Below, piece after piece: positions 17,695 through 28,610 of a stretch of 64,000 nt of DNA. Made by a program: the position numbers and the translations under genes. How positions within the stretch are numbered: position 1 is the stretch's first letter; each line of letters opens with the position of its first letter. The notes beneath the pieces were generated by a model, which worked only from the letters and a program-made list of their open reading frames with translations, had not been told where the DNA came from and ran no database searches. This stretch comes from Rhodovarius crocodyli (GTDB lineage Bacteria; Pseudomonadota; Alphaproteobacteria; Acetobacterales; Acetobacteraceae), in assembly GCA_945901085.1 (NCBI GenBank), contig CAMDJV010000014.1, positions 1 to 64,000 on the forward strand, written 5' to 3'.

Positions 17695-18837
17695 TTATTC
17701 CGCCATCAGGATCGAAACCGCGCTCTGGCAGGCGATGCCCTCCTCACGGCCGGCAAAGCCCAGCCGCTCGGTGGTGGTGGCCTTCACGCCCACGCGGGTG
17801 ACATCCACGCCCAGCAGCGCCGCCAGCCGCTGCTCCATGGCACGGGCATGCGGGCCGATCTTGGGGCGCTCGCAAATCAGCGTGACATCGGCATTGACCA
17901 GCCGCCCGCCGCGCGCGGCGATTCGTCCCGCCGCATGGAGCAGGAATTGCGCGCTATCGGCATCCTTCCACTTCATCTGGCTGGGCGGGAAATGCCGGCC
18001 GATATCGCCCTCGCCCAGCGCGCCGTAAATCGCATCGCAAAGCGCATGAATGCCCACATCGGCATCCGAATGCCCATCCAGGCCGAGGCTATGGGGCACC
18101 GCGATGCCACAGAGAATGAGCGGGCGGCCGGGCACCAGGCGATGGACGTCAAAGCCGGTGCCGACACGGCAGACCATTTGGGGGGTGGGTATCGTCACGC
18201 GGTCGAGATCCTCGGGGAAGGTGATTTTCACATTGCGCTCGCTGCCGGGCACCAGGGCCACGACTTCGCCCATGCGCTCGAGCAATTCGGCATCATCGGT
18301 GGCATCCTCGGGTGCGCCAGCATGGGCGGCGACGAGGCTGGCATAGCGGAAGCCCTGCGGCGTTTGCGCCCGGTAGAGCCCGGCGCGCGGCACGGTGGCG
18401 CTGATCATGCCCGCCGCACCGCGTTTGAGCGTATCGCTCACCGGCTGGGCTGGGATGGCGCCGGGGCTGGCCTCCAACGCGGCCAGCAAGGCGGCCACGG
18501 TGCCGGGCGGCACCAGCGGGCGGGCACTGTCATGCACCAGCACCAGATCGGGGGCGCGGCCCGCCAATGCGGCAAGCCCCGCGCGCACCGAGGCCGGGCG
18601 GCTGGCCCCGCCCGCCACCGGGGGTAGCGCGGGCAGGCCCTGCAACATCGCCGCCAGCACCGCCTCCTGCCCCGCGGGGCAGACCGGCTGAATCGCCGCG
18701 ACCAGGCCCTCGGCCAGCAGCGCCTCGGCCGCGTGGCGCAGCACGGGCTTGCCGGCGATCTCCAGATATTGCTTGGGCCTATCGGCGCCAAAGCGTGTGC
18801 CCTGGCCCGCCGCCAGCAGAATTGCCACCACATCCAT
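17695..18837 (-). CDS. ispDF: bifunctional IspD/IspF enzyme of the MEP isoprenoid pathway
   Basis: Fusion of 2-C-methyl-D-erythritol 4-phosphate cytidylyltransferase (N-terminal, about 1-220) and 2-C-methyl-D-erythritol 2,4-cyclodiphosphate synthase (C-terminal, about 225-380). IspD shows [15 protein letters not shown] and [10 protein letters not shown]; IspF shows GTGFDVHRL, the metal-binding DGHSDADV and [13 protein letters not shown]. The fusion is typical of alphaproteobacteria. The ATG at 18837 is the conserved start, although the open frame runs on far upstream through antisense of dusB. It is divergent from dusB. Confidence 0.96.
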   Translation of the reverse strand: MDVVAILLAAGQGTRFGADRPKQYLEIAGKPVLRHAAEALLAEGLVAAIQPVCPAGQEAVLAAMLQGLPALPPVAGGASRPASVRAGLAALAGRAPDLVLVHDSARPLVPPGTVAALLAALEASPGAIPAQPVSDTLKRGAAGMISATVPRAGLYRAQTPQGFRYASLVAAHAGAPEDATDDAELLERMGEVVALVPGSERNVKITFPEDLDRVTIPTPQMVCRVGTGFDVHRLVPGRPLILCGIAVPHSLGLDGHSDADVGIHALCDAIYGALGEGDIGRHFPPSQMKWKDADSAQFLLHAAGRIAARGGRLVNADVTLICERPKIGPHARAMEQRLAALLGVDVTRVGVKATTTERLGFAGREEGIACQSAVSILMAE

Positions 18838-18924
18838 GGCTTTGCCGGTTACGGCAGATTCCGCGTGACGGCAAACCGATGATGCGTGTTGCCCAGACCT
18901 TGGGCTTTCTGTATGGCTGCACAG

Positions 18925-19953
18925 ATGTTGTGCAACTCTCCTCTCAAGCCGATCGATCTGGCGCCGGGTCTGCGCATAGAAACGCCGGTGATCCTCGCCC
19001 CCATGTCGGGCGTGACGGACCTGCCCTTTCGCCGTCTGGCGCGTGCCGAGGGCACCGGGCTGGTCGTGTCGGAAATGATCGCAAGCCAGGCGATGATCCG
19101 GCAGAACCGCCAATCGCTGATGATGGCCGATGTGGATGGCCAGGCGAGCCAGTCCTCGGTGCAACTCGCTGGCTGCGAACCGGCGGTGATGGCCGAGGCT
19201 GCGAAGTTGGTGGTCTCGCTCGGCGCCTCCATCGTCGATATCAATTTCGGCTGCCCGGTGAAGAAGGTGGCGGTGGGCCAATCTGCCGGCTCGGCGCTGA
19301 TGCGCGATGAGATCGCCGCGGCGCGCATTCTCGAAGCCGTGGTCCGCGCCGTGGATGTGCCCGTGACGCTGAAGATGCGCATGGGTTGGGACCATCATTC
19401 GCTCAATGCGCCCAATCTGGCGCGCATTGCGCAGGAATGTGGCATCAAGCTGGTCACCATTCATGGCCGCACCCGGCAGATGCTCTATACCGGCACGGCG
19501 GATTGGCATTTCATTGCCAAGGTCAAGGCCGCCGTCACCATCCCCGTCATCGCCAATGGCGATATCCTGACGGTGCAGGATGCCGCCAGCGCCATGGCGG
19601 CGAGCGGCGCCGATGGCGTGATGATCGGCCGTGGCTGCTATGGCCGGCCGTGGTTCCCCCGCCAGGTGGCGCATTATCTGCGCACGGGCGAGGCGCTGCC
19701 GGACCCCATGCTGGCCGAGCAATACGCCATTTTGTTGCAGCATTACCGCGCCATGTTGGCGCATTACGGCACCCAGGCTGGTGTTCGCATCGCGCGCAAG
19801 CATGTCGCCTGGTATTCCAAGGGCCTGCGCGGCGGTGCGGAATTCCGCATGGGCGTCAACCGGGTGGAGACGCCGCAGGAGGCGGAGGCGCTGATGGAGG
19901 GTTTCTACCGCCCCCTCATTGAGGCGCCGCAGCCTGAGCGGCTGGCGGCATGA
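18925..19953 (+). CDS. dusB: tRNA-dihydrouridine synthase B
   Basis: FMN-dependent enzyme that reduces uridine to dihydrouridine in tRNA, about 342 residues. It shows [18 protein letters not shown], the catalytic-cysteine region [32 protein letters not shown] and ANGDI, matching DusB/NifR3. Start choice is uncertain: ATG at 18925, ATG at 18913 and GTG at 18886 are all in frame and none has a good Shine-Dalgarno. It is the first gene of the conserved dusB-ntrB-ntrC-ntrY-ntrX order and overlaps ntrB by 4 bp. Confidence 0.94.
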   Translation: MLCNSPLKPIDLAPGLRIETPVILAPMSGVTDLPFRRLARAEGTGLVVSEMIASQAMIRQNRQSLMMADVDGQASQSSVQLAGCEPAVMAEAAKLVVSLGASIVDINFGCPVKKVAVGQSAGSALMRDEIAAARILEAVVRAVDVPVTLKMRMGWDHHSLNAPNLARIAQECGIKLVTIHGRTRQMLYTGTADWHFIAKVKAAVTIPVIANGDILTVQDAASAMAASGADGVMIGRGCYGRPWFPRQVAHYLRTGEALPDPMLAEQYAILLQHYRAMLAHYGTQAGVRIARKHVAWYSKGLRGGAEFRMGVNRVETPQEAEALMEGFYRPLIEAPQPERLAA

Positions 19954-21098
19954 GTGGCCGCATGGCGAGCCTCGCCCGCCGTGCCGCCAATGACCGTCCT
20001 GCGCTGCCCGATGCCGCATCAGTGCTCTCAGCCCTGCCTATGCCGGCGGTGGTGCTTGATGCCAATGATCAGTTCCGCTTCGCCAATCAGGCGGCGGAGC
20101 AATTCTTCCAGCAATCCATCGCCACCCTGATGGGCATGTCGCTCGGCGAATTTCTGGCCGAGGATAGCCGGGTCTTTGCCCTGCTGCGCCAAGTCCGCAT
20201 CCAGGATTCACCGGTCTCCGACCATCATCTATTGCTGCAAAGCCCGCGGCTGAACCGCTCCGGCGTCTCGGCCCATGGTGCGCCGCTGCCCGAGATGGCG
20301 GGCGCTGTGGTGCTCACCCTGGCCGATGGCAGCACGGCGGCGATGCTGGACCGGCAGTTGAATTTCCTCGGCGCCGCGCGCGGTGCCACCGCCATGGCTG
20401 CGATGCTGGGCCATGAGATCAAGAACCCGCTTTCGGGCATTCGTGGTGCGGCGCAATTGCTCGAGCAGAATGCCTCCGAAGCCGATATCGAACTCACCCA
20501 ACTCATCCAGGATGAAACCGACCGCATCCGCAACCTCATCGACCGGATGGAAATGTTCTCCGACCGGCCGATCGACCGGGCGGCGGTGAATATCCACCGC
20601 GTGCTGGACCATGTGCGGCGGGTGTCGCAATCGGGCTTTGCCTCGCATCTGCGCATTGTCGAGGAATATGACCCCTCGCTGCCGCCGGTTTGGGGCAATC
20701 GGGACCAGCTGGTGCAAATCCTGCTTAACCTGGTGAAGAACGCGGCCGAGGCGCTGAGCGAGAGCGGCCAGGAGCGTGGCGAGATACATCTCATCACCGC
20801 CTATCATCATGGCGTGCGCATCGCGGTGCCCGGAACCTCGGAGCGGGTGCATCTGCCGCTGCAGATCATCGTGCGCGATAATGGCCCTGGCATCCCTGAG
20901 GAGCTGCGCAGCAACCTCTTCGAGCCCTTCATCACCACCAAGCGGGGCGGGCAGGGCCTCGGCCTCGCCCTTGTGGCCAAGCTTGTGTCCAATCACGGCG
21001 CGCTGATCGAATGCGACAGCCGGCCCGGCCGCACCTCCTTCCGCCTTTCCATGCCCGCGCCACCGCCGGGTGAACCCATTCCGCTGGAGCTTGATTAG
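19950..21098 (+). CDS. ntrB: nitrogen regulation sensor kinase NtrB
   Basis: Cytoplasmic histidine kinase/phosphatase that controls NtrC according to nitrogen status, 382 residues. An N-terminal PAS domain (about 25-130) precedes the H-box [19 protein letters not shown] (phospho-acceptor His about 155) and the HATPase with [15 protein letters not shown] and [13 protein letters not shown] overlap with dusB implies coupling. In related bacteria PII (GlnB) sets its activity; glnB is not in this window. Confidence 0.95.
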   Translation: MSGRMASLARRAANDRPALPDAASVLSALPMPAVVLDANDQFRFANQAAEQFFQQSIATLMGMSLGEFLAEDSRVFALLRQVRIQDSPVSDHHLLLQSPRLNRSGVSAHGAPLPEMAGAVVLTLADGSTAAMLDRQLNFLGAARGATAMAAMLGHEIKNPLSGIRGAAQLLEQNASEADIELTQLIQDETDRIRNLIDRMEMFSDRPIDRAAVNIHRVLDHVRRVSQSGFASHLRIVEEYDPSLPPVWGNRDQLVQILLNLVKNAAEALSESGQERGEIHLITAYHHGVRIAVPGTSERVHLPLQIIVRDNGPGIPEELRSNLFEPFITTKRGGQGLGLALVAKLVSNHGALIECDSRPGRTSFRLSMPAPPPGEPIPLELD

Positions 21099-21101
21099 AC
21101 A

Positions 21102-22544
<1,443 letters not shown>

Positions 22545-22563
22545 TGCCGCACGGGGGCAATTG

Positions 22564-24927
22564 ATGAAAATCCTGCCCGCGCTGCGCTTTGGCGCTGCCG
22601 GGCAAAGCTCGGCCGAGCGTATCTCGCGCCGTGACGCCGCCCAGCCGCGTGAGCCGCGTGGCCTGCTGCGCCGCCTGTCTGACCTGCTGCTTGGCCGGGG
22701 TGTGACGCTTGGCCTTGCCGCAGGCGCGCTGCTGATGGGCGTGCTCACCTTCACCGTGCTCAGCGATGGCAGCCCGCTTGGGCCCACGCGCCCTGGGCAG
22801 GTGGTGGGCATGGTGCTCGCCGCCATGGCGTTTCTGCTGCTGCTCTTTGCTGCCCTGGCCGGGCGGCTGGTGCGGATGTGGGCGGATCGGCGGCGGGGCT
22901 ATGCCGGCTCCAAGCTGCACACGCGGCTGGTGGTGCTGTTCTCGGTCGTGGCCATTGTGCCGTCCATGCTGGTGGCGGGGTTTGCCGCGCTGTTCTTCAA
23001 CCTGGGCATCCAGGCCTGGTTCAGTGACCGGGTGCGCACCGCGCTCGATGCCTCGCTGCTGGCCAGCCGCGCCTATCTGGCCGAGCATCAGCAGAATATT
23101 CGCGCCGATGCCTTCGCCATGGCCAATGACCTCAACCGCGCCGTGGTGCTACTGCCGGAGCAATCCCTGACCTTCGCGCGGGTGCTGGGCACCCAGGCCG
23201 GGGTGCGCGGCCTCACGGAGGCGGTGGTTTTTGAGCCGGTGCTGGGCCGCGTCATCGCCCATGCTGGCGTCTCGGCCGGTTTTCAGCTCGACCCGCCGCC
23301 GCATTCCGCCATCGAGATGGCGCGCTCGGGCGAGGTGGTGGTCTTGACCGGTGAGGAGAATAACCGTGCGCGCGCCGTCATCGCCCTCGCCCCCGCAACC
23401 GGGCTGCTGCTGATGATCGGCCGCCCGGTTGACCCGCAGGTGATCGAGCATATGCAGCGCACCGAGGCCGCGGTGGAGGCCTATGACAATCTGGACCGCA
23501 ACCGCTCCGGCCTGCAGATCACCTTCGTGATGATTTTCGCCATCGCGGCCTTGTTGGTGCTGCTGGCGGCGATCCTGATCGGGCTCGTGCTGGCCAATCA
23601 ATTGGCGCGCCCTATCGGCAAGCTGATCCATGCGGCCGAGCGGGTGCGCTCGGGCGACCTTTCGGTGCGGGTGGATGAGGGCACCTCGGATGATGAGGTG
23701 ACCACCCTCAGCCGCGCCTTCAACCGAATGACCAATCAGTTGGCCGGCCAGCGCAATGAACTCATGGAGGCCTATCGGCAGATCGATGAGCGCCGGCGCT
23801 TCATTGAGGGGGTGCTGGCGGGGGTTTCGGCAGGGGTGATCGGCCTTGATGCCGATGGCTCCATCCATTTGCCCAATCGCAGGGCGAGCGAATTGCTCGG
23901 CCTTGATCTCGATGCCGCGGCCAGCCGCGACCTCGCTGAACTGGTGCCCGAATTCGCCCCTCTGCTGGAATTGATGCGCTCGGGCGGGGGCGCGGCCACC
24001 GCTGAAATCCGCATCGGCCCGCCCTCGGCGCGGCGGACCCTGCTGGCGCGCATTTCGGCCGAGACGAGCGAGGATAATGTTTCGGGCTATGTGCTGACCT
24101 TCGATGACATCACCGCCCTGCTGACGGCGCAGCGTCAGGCGGCCTGGGCCGATGTGGCGCGGCGCATCGCCCATGAGATCAAGAACCCGCTCACCCCGAT
24201 CCAGCTCTCGGCCGAGCGACTGAAGCGGCGCTACCTCAAGCAGATTCATGACGACCCGGAGACCTTCACCCAATGCACCGACACCATCGTCCGTCAGGTG
24301 GGCGATATTGGCCGGATGGTGGATGAATTCTCCGCCTTTGCCCGCATGCCGCAGCCGGTCATCAAGCCGGAAAAACTGCATCGGCTGATCGAGGAGGCGC
24401 TGGTGCTGCAGCGCCACGCCCATGGCGGCATCACCTATCGGGTTGAATTGCCCGGGCGCGAGATCATCGCCGCCTGTGACCGGCGGCTGATGGGCCAGGC
24501 GCTGACCAATCTGCTGACCAATGCCGCCGATGCCATTGCCATGCGCGCCGAGCAGGAGCGCCCGCAGAGTGACCCGCCGCCCCCGCCTGGAGAGGTGCGT
24601 GGCGAGATCACCCTGCGGCTGACGGCGGAGGATGATTCGGCGCTGATCTCGGTCACCGATGATGGAATCGGCCTGCCCGGGGGCGAGGAGCGCGAAAGAC
24701 TGGCCGAGCCCTATGTTACCCATAAGGTGAAGGGCACCGGGCTGGGCCTCGCTATCGTCAAGAAAATCATGGAAGATCATGGTGGTACACTGATTTTGGA
24801 TGATGCGCCCGATGCCCGGGGCGCGCGCGCCACCCTGCGCCTGCCCTGGCGCGGCGCGGCTGAAGATGCCATGGAAGGCGTGGGCGTGGCGGCGGTCGCC
24901 ACCGCCGCGACGCGGGATCACCGATGA
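22564..24927 (+). CDS. ntrY: membrane sensor kinase NtrY
   Basis: Inner-membrane histidine kinase of 787 residues, partner of NtrX. Helices are visible at about 45-65, 80-100, 122-145 and 320-345, with a periplasmic loop between the third and fourth. HAMP (NQLARPIGKLIHAAERVRSGD), PAS, the H-box RRIAHEIKNPLTPIQLSAER (His near 537) and HATPase (DDGIGLPGG, GTGLGLAIVKKIMEDHGG) follow. The ATG at 22564 directly follows an in-frame TTG. A proline-rich insert (DPPPPPGEVRGE) interrupts the ATPase domain. It may sense redox or nitrogen conditions. Confidence 0.94.
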   Translation: MKILPALRFGAAGQSSAERISRRDAAQPREPRGLLRRLSDLLLGRGVTLGLAAGALLMGVLTFTVLSDGSPLGPTRPGQVVGMVLAAMAFLLLLFAALAGRLVRMWADRRRGYAGSKLHTRLVVLFSVVAIVPSMLVAGFAALFFNLGIQAWFSDRVRTALDASLLASRAYLAEHQQNIRADAFAMANDLNRAVVLLPEQSLTFARVLGTQAGVRGLTEAVVFEPVLGRVIAHAGVSAGFQLDPPPHSAIEMARSGEVVVLTGEENNRARAVIALAPATGLLLMIGRPVDPQVIEHMQRTEAAVEAYDNLDRNRSGLQITFVMIFAIAALLVLLAAILIGLVLANQLARPIGKLIHAAERVRSGDLSVRVDEGTSDDEVTTLSRAFNRMTNQLAGQRNELMEAYRQIDERRRFIEGVLAGVSAGVIGLDADGSIHLPNRRASELLGLDLDAAASRDLAELVPEFAPLLELMRSGGGAATAEIRIGPPSARRTLLARISAETSEDNVSGYVLTFDDITALLTAQRQAAWADVARRIAHEIKNPLTPIQLSAERLKRRYLKQIHDDPETFTQCTDTIVRQVGDIGRMVDEFSAFARMPQPVIKPEKLHRLIEEALVLQRHAHGGITYRVELPGREIIAACDRRLMGQALTNLLTNAADAIAMRAEQERPQSDPPPPPGEVRGEITLRLTAEDDSALISVTDDGIGLPGGEERERLAEPYVTHKVKGTGLGLAIVKKIMEDHGGTLILDDAPDARGARATLRLPWRGAAEDAMEGVGVAAVATAATRDHR

Positions 24928-24948
24928 TTTGCCAAAAGGGGGTGTTGC

Positions 24949-26340
24949 ATGGCGCATGACATCCTGATCGTGGATGACGAGCCGGATATCCGGACCCTGA
25001 TCGAGGGTATTCTCTCCGATGAGGGCTATGAGACCCGACAGGCGCATAACAGCGATGCCGCCTTGGCGGCGTTTCGCGCCCGGCGGCCTTCGCTGGTGAT
25101 CCTCGATATCTGGCTGCAGGGCTCCAAGCTCGATGGCCTGGGTATTCTCAAGGCGCTGCATCTCGAAGAACCGCAAATCCCCTGCATCATGATCTCAGGC
25201 CATGGCACGATCGAGACAGCGGTGCAGGCGATTCAGATCGGCGCCTATGACTTCGTTGAAAAACCGTTCAAATCCGACCGGCTGCTGCTGATTGTCAGCC
25301 GCGCGCTGGAGGCGGCGAAGCTGCAGCGCGAGATCAGCGAATTGCGCATGCGGGCGGGGCCGGAGACGGAGCTTGTGGGCATTTCCACTGCCGTCAGCCA
25401 ATTGCGCACGGCCGTTGATCGTGTGGCGCCCACCGGCTCACGCGTGCTCATCTCGGGCCCCGCGGGTGCGGGCAAGGAGGTGGTGGCGCGGATGATCCAT
25501 GCCCGCTCACGGCGGGTGGATGGGCCCTTTGTCGCGATCAATTGCGCCACGATGAACCCCGCACGGATCGAAGAAGAACTCTTCGGCGTGGAACCCTCGG
25601 CCGATGGCCCGCGCCGCGCGGGCGTGCTTGAACGCGCCCATGGCGGCACGCTGCTGCTCGATGAGGTGGCGGATATGCCACTCGAAACCCAGGGCAAGAT
25701 CGTGCGCGCGCTGCAGGATCAGGGCTTCTCGCGCATTGGCGGCTCGGTGCGGGTCAATGTCGATGTGCGGGTCATTGCCACCACCAATCGAGACTTGCAG
25801 GGCGAAATCACCGCCGGGCGCTTCCGTGAGGATTTATTCTACCGCCTCTCCGTTGTGCCGCTGCGTATTCCCGCCCTGCGCGAGCGGCGGGAGGATATTC
25901 CGGCGCTGGCGCGGCACTTCATGGCGCGTTCGGGCGAGACCTCGGGCATCGCCCCGCGCGATATGAGCCCCGATACCCTGGCCGCGTTGCAGACCTATGA
26001 CTGGCCGGGCAATGTGCGCCAGCTGCGCAACCTCATCGACTGGCTGTTGATCATGGCCCCGGGCGATAGTGGTTCACCCATCCGGGCCGAGATGCTGCCC
26101 CCGGAAGTGGGGGCGGCGGCGCCGGCCATGCTGAAGCTCGATCGTTCCAGCGAGATCATGATCCTGCCCCTGCGCGAGGCGCGCGAATTGTTCGAACGCC
26201 AATATCTTGAAGCGCAGCTGCTGCGCTTTGGCGGCAATATTTCCCGCACCGCGACCTTTGTGGGCATGGAGCGCAGCGCGCTGCACCGCAAGCTGAAGTT
26301 CTTGGGCGTGCAGGCGGAGGATAGGGCGGGGAGCGCCTAA
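24949..26340 (+). CDS. ntrX: response regulator NtrX
   Basis: NtrC-family regulator of 463 residues. The receiver has DD at 9-10, Asp 53 (ILDIWLQG) and Lys in VEKPFKSD. The AAA+ part has an atypical Walker A GPAGAGKE and Walker B LLLDEVADMP. Where NtrC has GAFTGA, the sequence runs FGVEPSADGPRRAGVLERAH, so the sigma-54 contact loop is missing. A Fis-type helix-turn-helix closes the protein (ISRTATFVGMERSALHRKLK). The family is reported to lack the loop in several alphaproteobacteria, fitting a role as a sigma-70-type regulator. A good AGGGGG precedes the ATG. The trkA and hfq genes often found next are absent. Confidence 0.94.
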   Translation: MAHDILIVDDEPDIRTLIEGILSDEGYETRQAHNSDAALAAFRARRPSLVILDIWLQGSKLDGLGILKALHLEEPQIPCIMISGHGTIETAVQAIQIGAYDFVEKPFKSDRLLLIVSRALEAAKLQREISELRMRAGPETELVGISTAVSQLRTAVDRVAPTGSRVLISGPAGAGKEVVARMIHARSRRVDGPFVAINCATMNPARIEEELFGVEPSADGPRRAGVLERAHGGTLLLDEVADMPLETQGKIVRALQDQGFSRIGGSVRVNVDVRVIATTNRDLQGEITAGRFREDLFYRLSVVPLRIPALRERREDIPALARHFMARSGETSGIAPRDMSPDTLAALQTYDWPGNVRQLRNLIDWLLIMAPGDSGSPIRAEMLPPEVGAAAPAMLKLDRSSEIMILPLREARELFERQYLEAQLLRFGGNISRTATFVGMERSALHRKLKFLGVQAEDRAGSA

Positions 26341-26348
26341 GCGCCCCC

Positions 26349-27296
26349 TCAGCCCCCAGCTAAGCCCAGCCTTCGCACCCGCGCCTCTTCCTCATTCGTG
26401 GTGCGCTGGATGAAGGCCGCGTAGTCGGCGCTGTTGAGGTATTCCAGCGGCTGGTCCAGCCGCGCCAGGGTGGCGATATGCGCCGGGTCATGGGCGGCGA
26501 TGCGAAAGCCATCATGCAATGCGCGCACCACCCCAGGGTCCATGCCCTGCGGCCCCACCAGGCCATAGGGCGAGGTGATGACCATATCGGAATGGCCCAG
26601 CTCGATCAGCGTCGGCACATCGGGGATTTTCGCCACCCTCTCGCGCGACCAGACATTGAGCGCGCGAAGCCGCCCCTCGGCGATGAGGGACAGCACGCCC
26701 GAGCCGGTGCCCGAGGCCTCGATATGGCCACCCAGCAGAGAGGGCACCGCATCGCCCTCACCGCGGAAGGGGACATGGGTGATGTTGATACCCTCGCGCT
26801 CGGCCAAGTCTATCAGGCTAAGGTGGGGCGTGCCATTGGCGCCGGTATTGCCCATGCGCACCTCGCCCGGGCGGCGTTTGGCATCCGCCACCAAATCTGC
26901 CCATGTGCGATAGGGGCTTTCCGCCCGAACGCAGACCATGAAGAGATAGCCGGTGAGGTGGATGATGGGGGTGAAATCGGTGCGCGGATTATAGCTCATT
27001 CGCTGCATGAAGGGCAGGCGCATCGAGGGCAGGATGAATTGCGCCAGGGTGTAACCATCGGGCCTGGTGTTGCGCATATTGGCGGCGGGGATGGTGCCGC
27101 CGCCGCCGGGGCGGTTTTCGATTTGCACCGTCTGGCCCATGGCGCGCGTGGCGGCCTCGGCAAAGCCGCGCATTTGCACATCGGTGGCGCCACCTGGCGG
27201 GAAGGAGATTTGCAGGGTGATGGGGCGGTTGGGGAAGCCGCTCTGCGCCAAGGCGGGCATAGCCAGCGCCGAGGCCAGCAGGGTTCTGCGTTGCAT
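26349..27296 (-). CDS. Bug/TctC-family periplasmic substrate-binding protein
   Basis: Receptor of 315 residues with signal MQRRTLLASALAMPALAQ and hallmark RPITLQISFPPGGATDVQ, later HVPFRGEGDAVPSLLGG and LGHSDMVITSPYGLVGPQG. It differs more from the other Bug proteins in the window and belongs to another branch. AAGGGAG lies about nine bases upstream of the ATG. It is placed tail-to-tail with ntrX and downstream of the acyl-CoA dehydrogenase on the same strand, which could hint at a carboxylate linked to acyl-CoA catabolism (position only). No TTT membrane subunits nearby. Confidence 0.9.
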   Translation of the reverse strand: MQRRTLLASALAMPALAQSGFPNRPITLQISFPPGGATDVQMRGFAEAATRAMGQTVQIENRPGGGGTIPAANMRNTRPDGYTLAQFILPSMRLPFMQRMSYNPRTDFTPIIHLTGYLFMVCVRAESPYRTWADLVADAKRRPGEVRMGNTGANGTPHLSLIDLAEREGINITHVPFRGEGDAVPSLLGGHIEASGTGSGVLSLIAEGRLRALNVWSRERVAKIPDVPTLIELGHSDMVITSPYGLVGPQGMDPGVVRALHDGFRIAAHDPAHIATLARLDQPLEYLNSADYAAFIQRTTNEEEARVRRLGLAGG

Positions 27297-27345
27297 TTTT
27301 TATACTCCCTTATCGTCGTGTCTCACGCCCGCGAGCGAAGAGGTT

Positions 27346-27423
27346 TTAGGCGTCGGCGCGAAAGCTGCATAAACGGACAAATTCGCCGGGCCGGGCAAAC
27401 CGGCGGCCGATGATGCCGAACAT
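27346..27423 (-). CDS. possible 25-residue small ORF upstream of the Bug gene
   Basis: The frame encodes MFGIIGRRFARPGEF followed by VRLCSFRADA and stops before the Bug gene. An AAGGA lies about 12 bases upstream of its ATG. The peptide is basic with one cysteine. It could be a leader peptide or an unannotated small protein in the 175-bp gap between the acyl-CoA dehydrogenase stop and the Bug start; it could equally be chance. No family recognised. Confidence 0.25.
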   Translation of the reverse strand: MFGIIGRRFARPGEFVRLCSFRADA

Positions 27424-27471
27424 ATGGCATATTTTCCTTGCAAAACAAAGAGAATATCTCACTATTCTGCC

Positions 27472-28608
27472 TCACAAGGTGCGGGCGATGATCTCCTTCA
27501 TCACCTCGCTCGAGCCACCATAGATCCGCCCAACCCGGGCATCCGCCCAGGCGCGGCCGATCTCATATTCTGCCATATAGCCATAACCACCATGGATTTG
27601 CAGAAATTGATCCAGCAGCCGGTTTTGCATCTCGGTGCCCAGCAGCTTGGCGGCCGCCGCATCCTCGGCGGAAAGCTGGCCTGCCATGTGGCGGGCGATG
27701 CAATCATCGAGGTAAATGCGGAACATCGCGATCTCGGCCTTGGCGCTGGCGAGGGTGAAGCGATGGGTCTGGAAATCGAACACCGGCTGGCCGAAGACTT
27801 TTCGCTCCCGCGCATATTCGATGGTCTTGGCCAGCATTACCTCCATGGAGATGCCAGCCCGGATGGCGATGATCAGCCGCTCCTGCGGCAATTGGTGCAT
27901 CAATTGGTAGAAGCCGCGATTTTCCTCGCCCAGCAGATTGTCCAGCGGCACGCGGACATTGTCGAAGAACAGCTCCGAAGTGTCCTGCGCATGCATGCCG
28001 ATTTTCTCGAGGTTGCGGCCCTTGGTGAAGCCGGGCGTGCCCTCCTCCACCGCGATCAGCGAAATGCCGCGCCGGCCCGCCTCGGGGTCTGTCTTGCAGC
28101 AGACCACGACAATGCCGGCATTCTGGCCTGAGGAAATGAAGGTTTTTGAGCCGTTGATCACCCAGTGATCGCCATCCCGCCGGGCGGAACTGCGCATGGC
28201 CTTGAGGTCGCTGCCCATTCCCGGTTCGGTCATGGCGATGGCGGTGATCATCTCGCCGGCGGCCATTTTCGGCAACCATTCGGCTTTTTTCGCCGCGCTG
28301 GCATAGGCGGCGAAATAGGGCACCACAATATCGCTATGCAATTGGAAGGCGACGCCCGAGGCATTCACCCGGGCCAATTCCTCCAGCACGATGGCGGCAT
28401 GGCCGAAATCGCCGCCAGCCCCGCCATATTCCTCGGCCAGCATGGTGCAAAGCAGGCCCTGTTCGCCGGCGCGGCGCCAGACTTCGCGGGGCACGATGCC
28501 ATCATGCTCCCATTGCCGATGATGCGGGGCGATCTCGCGCTCGACGAAGCGGCGGACCTGGTCGCGGAACATTTCATGCTCGGCGGTGAAGATTTTGCGC
28601 GGGGTCAT
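27472..28608 (-). CDS. acyl-CoA dehydrogenase
   Basis: FAD-dependent enzyme making 2-enoyl-CoA from acyl-CoA, 378 residues. It has FAD/substrate motifs AMTEPGMGSDLKAM and WVINGSKTFISSG, plus the C-terminal QIHGGYGYMAEYEIGRAWAD. The C-terminal position used by medium-chain enzymes for the catalytic Glu is Gly (RIYGGSSEV), while LPQERL supplies a glutamate where isovaleryl- and long-chain-type enzymes have theirs, so it is likely of that type. GAGG lies seven bases before the ATG, inside the end of the upstream racemase-like gene two bases away, so the pair is a translationally coupled operon. Confidence 0.92.
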   Translation of the reverse strand: MTPRKIFTAEHEMFRDQVRRFVEREIAPHHRQWEHDGIVPREVWRRAGEQGLLCTMLAEEYGGAGGDFGHAAIVLEELARVNASGVAFQLHSDIVVPYFAAYASAAKKAEWLPKMAAGEMITAIAMTEPGMGSDLKAMRSSARRDGDHWVINGSKTFISSGQNAGIVVVCCKTDPEAGRRGISLIAVEEGTPGFTKGRNLEKIGMHAQDTSELFFDNVRVPLDNLLGEENRGFYQLMHQLPQERLIIAIRAGISMEVMLAKTIEYARERKVFGQPVFDFQTHRFTLASAKAEIAMFRIYLDDCIARHMAGQLSAEDAAAAKLLGTEMQNRLLDQFLQIHGGYGYMAEYEIGRAWADARVGRIYGGSSEVMKEIIARTL

Positions 28609-28610
28609 TT

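Noticed and set aside
18838-20019. N-terminal extension of the ispDF open frame to 20019
   Set aside because: The extension is antisense to dusB and lacks similarity; IspD begins at [13 protein letters not shown] (18837).
23149-25176. A 675-codon minus-strand frame opposite ntrY
   Set aside because: Antisense shadow of a well-supported kinase gene; low-complexity composition with no recognisable motif.
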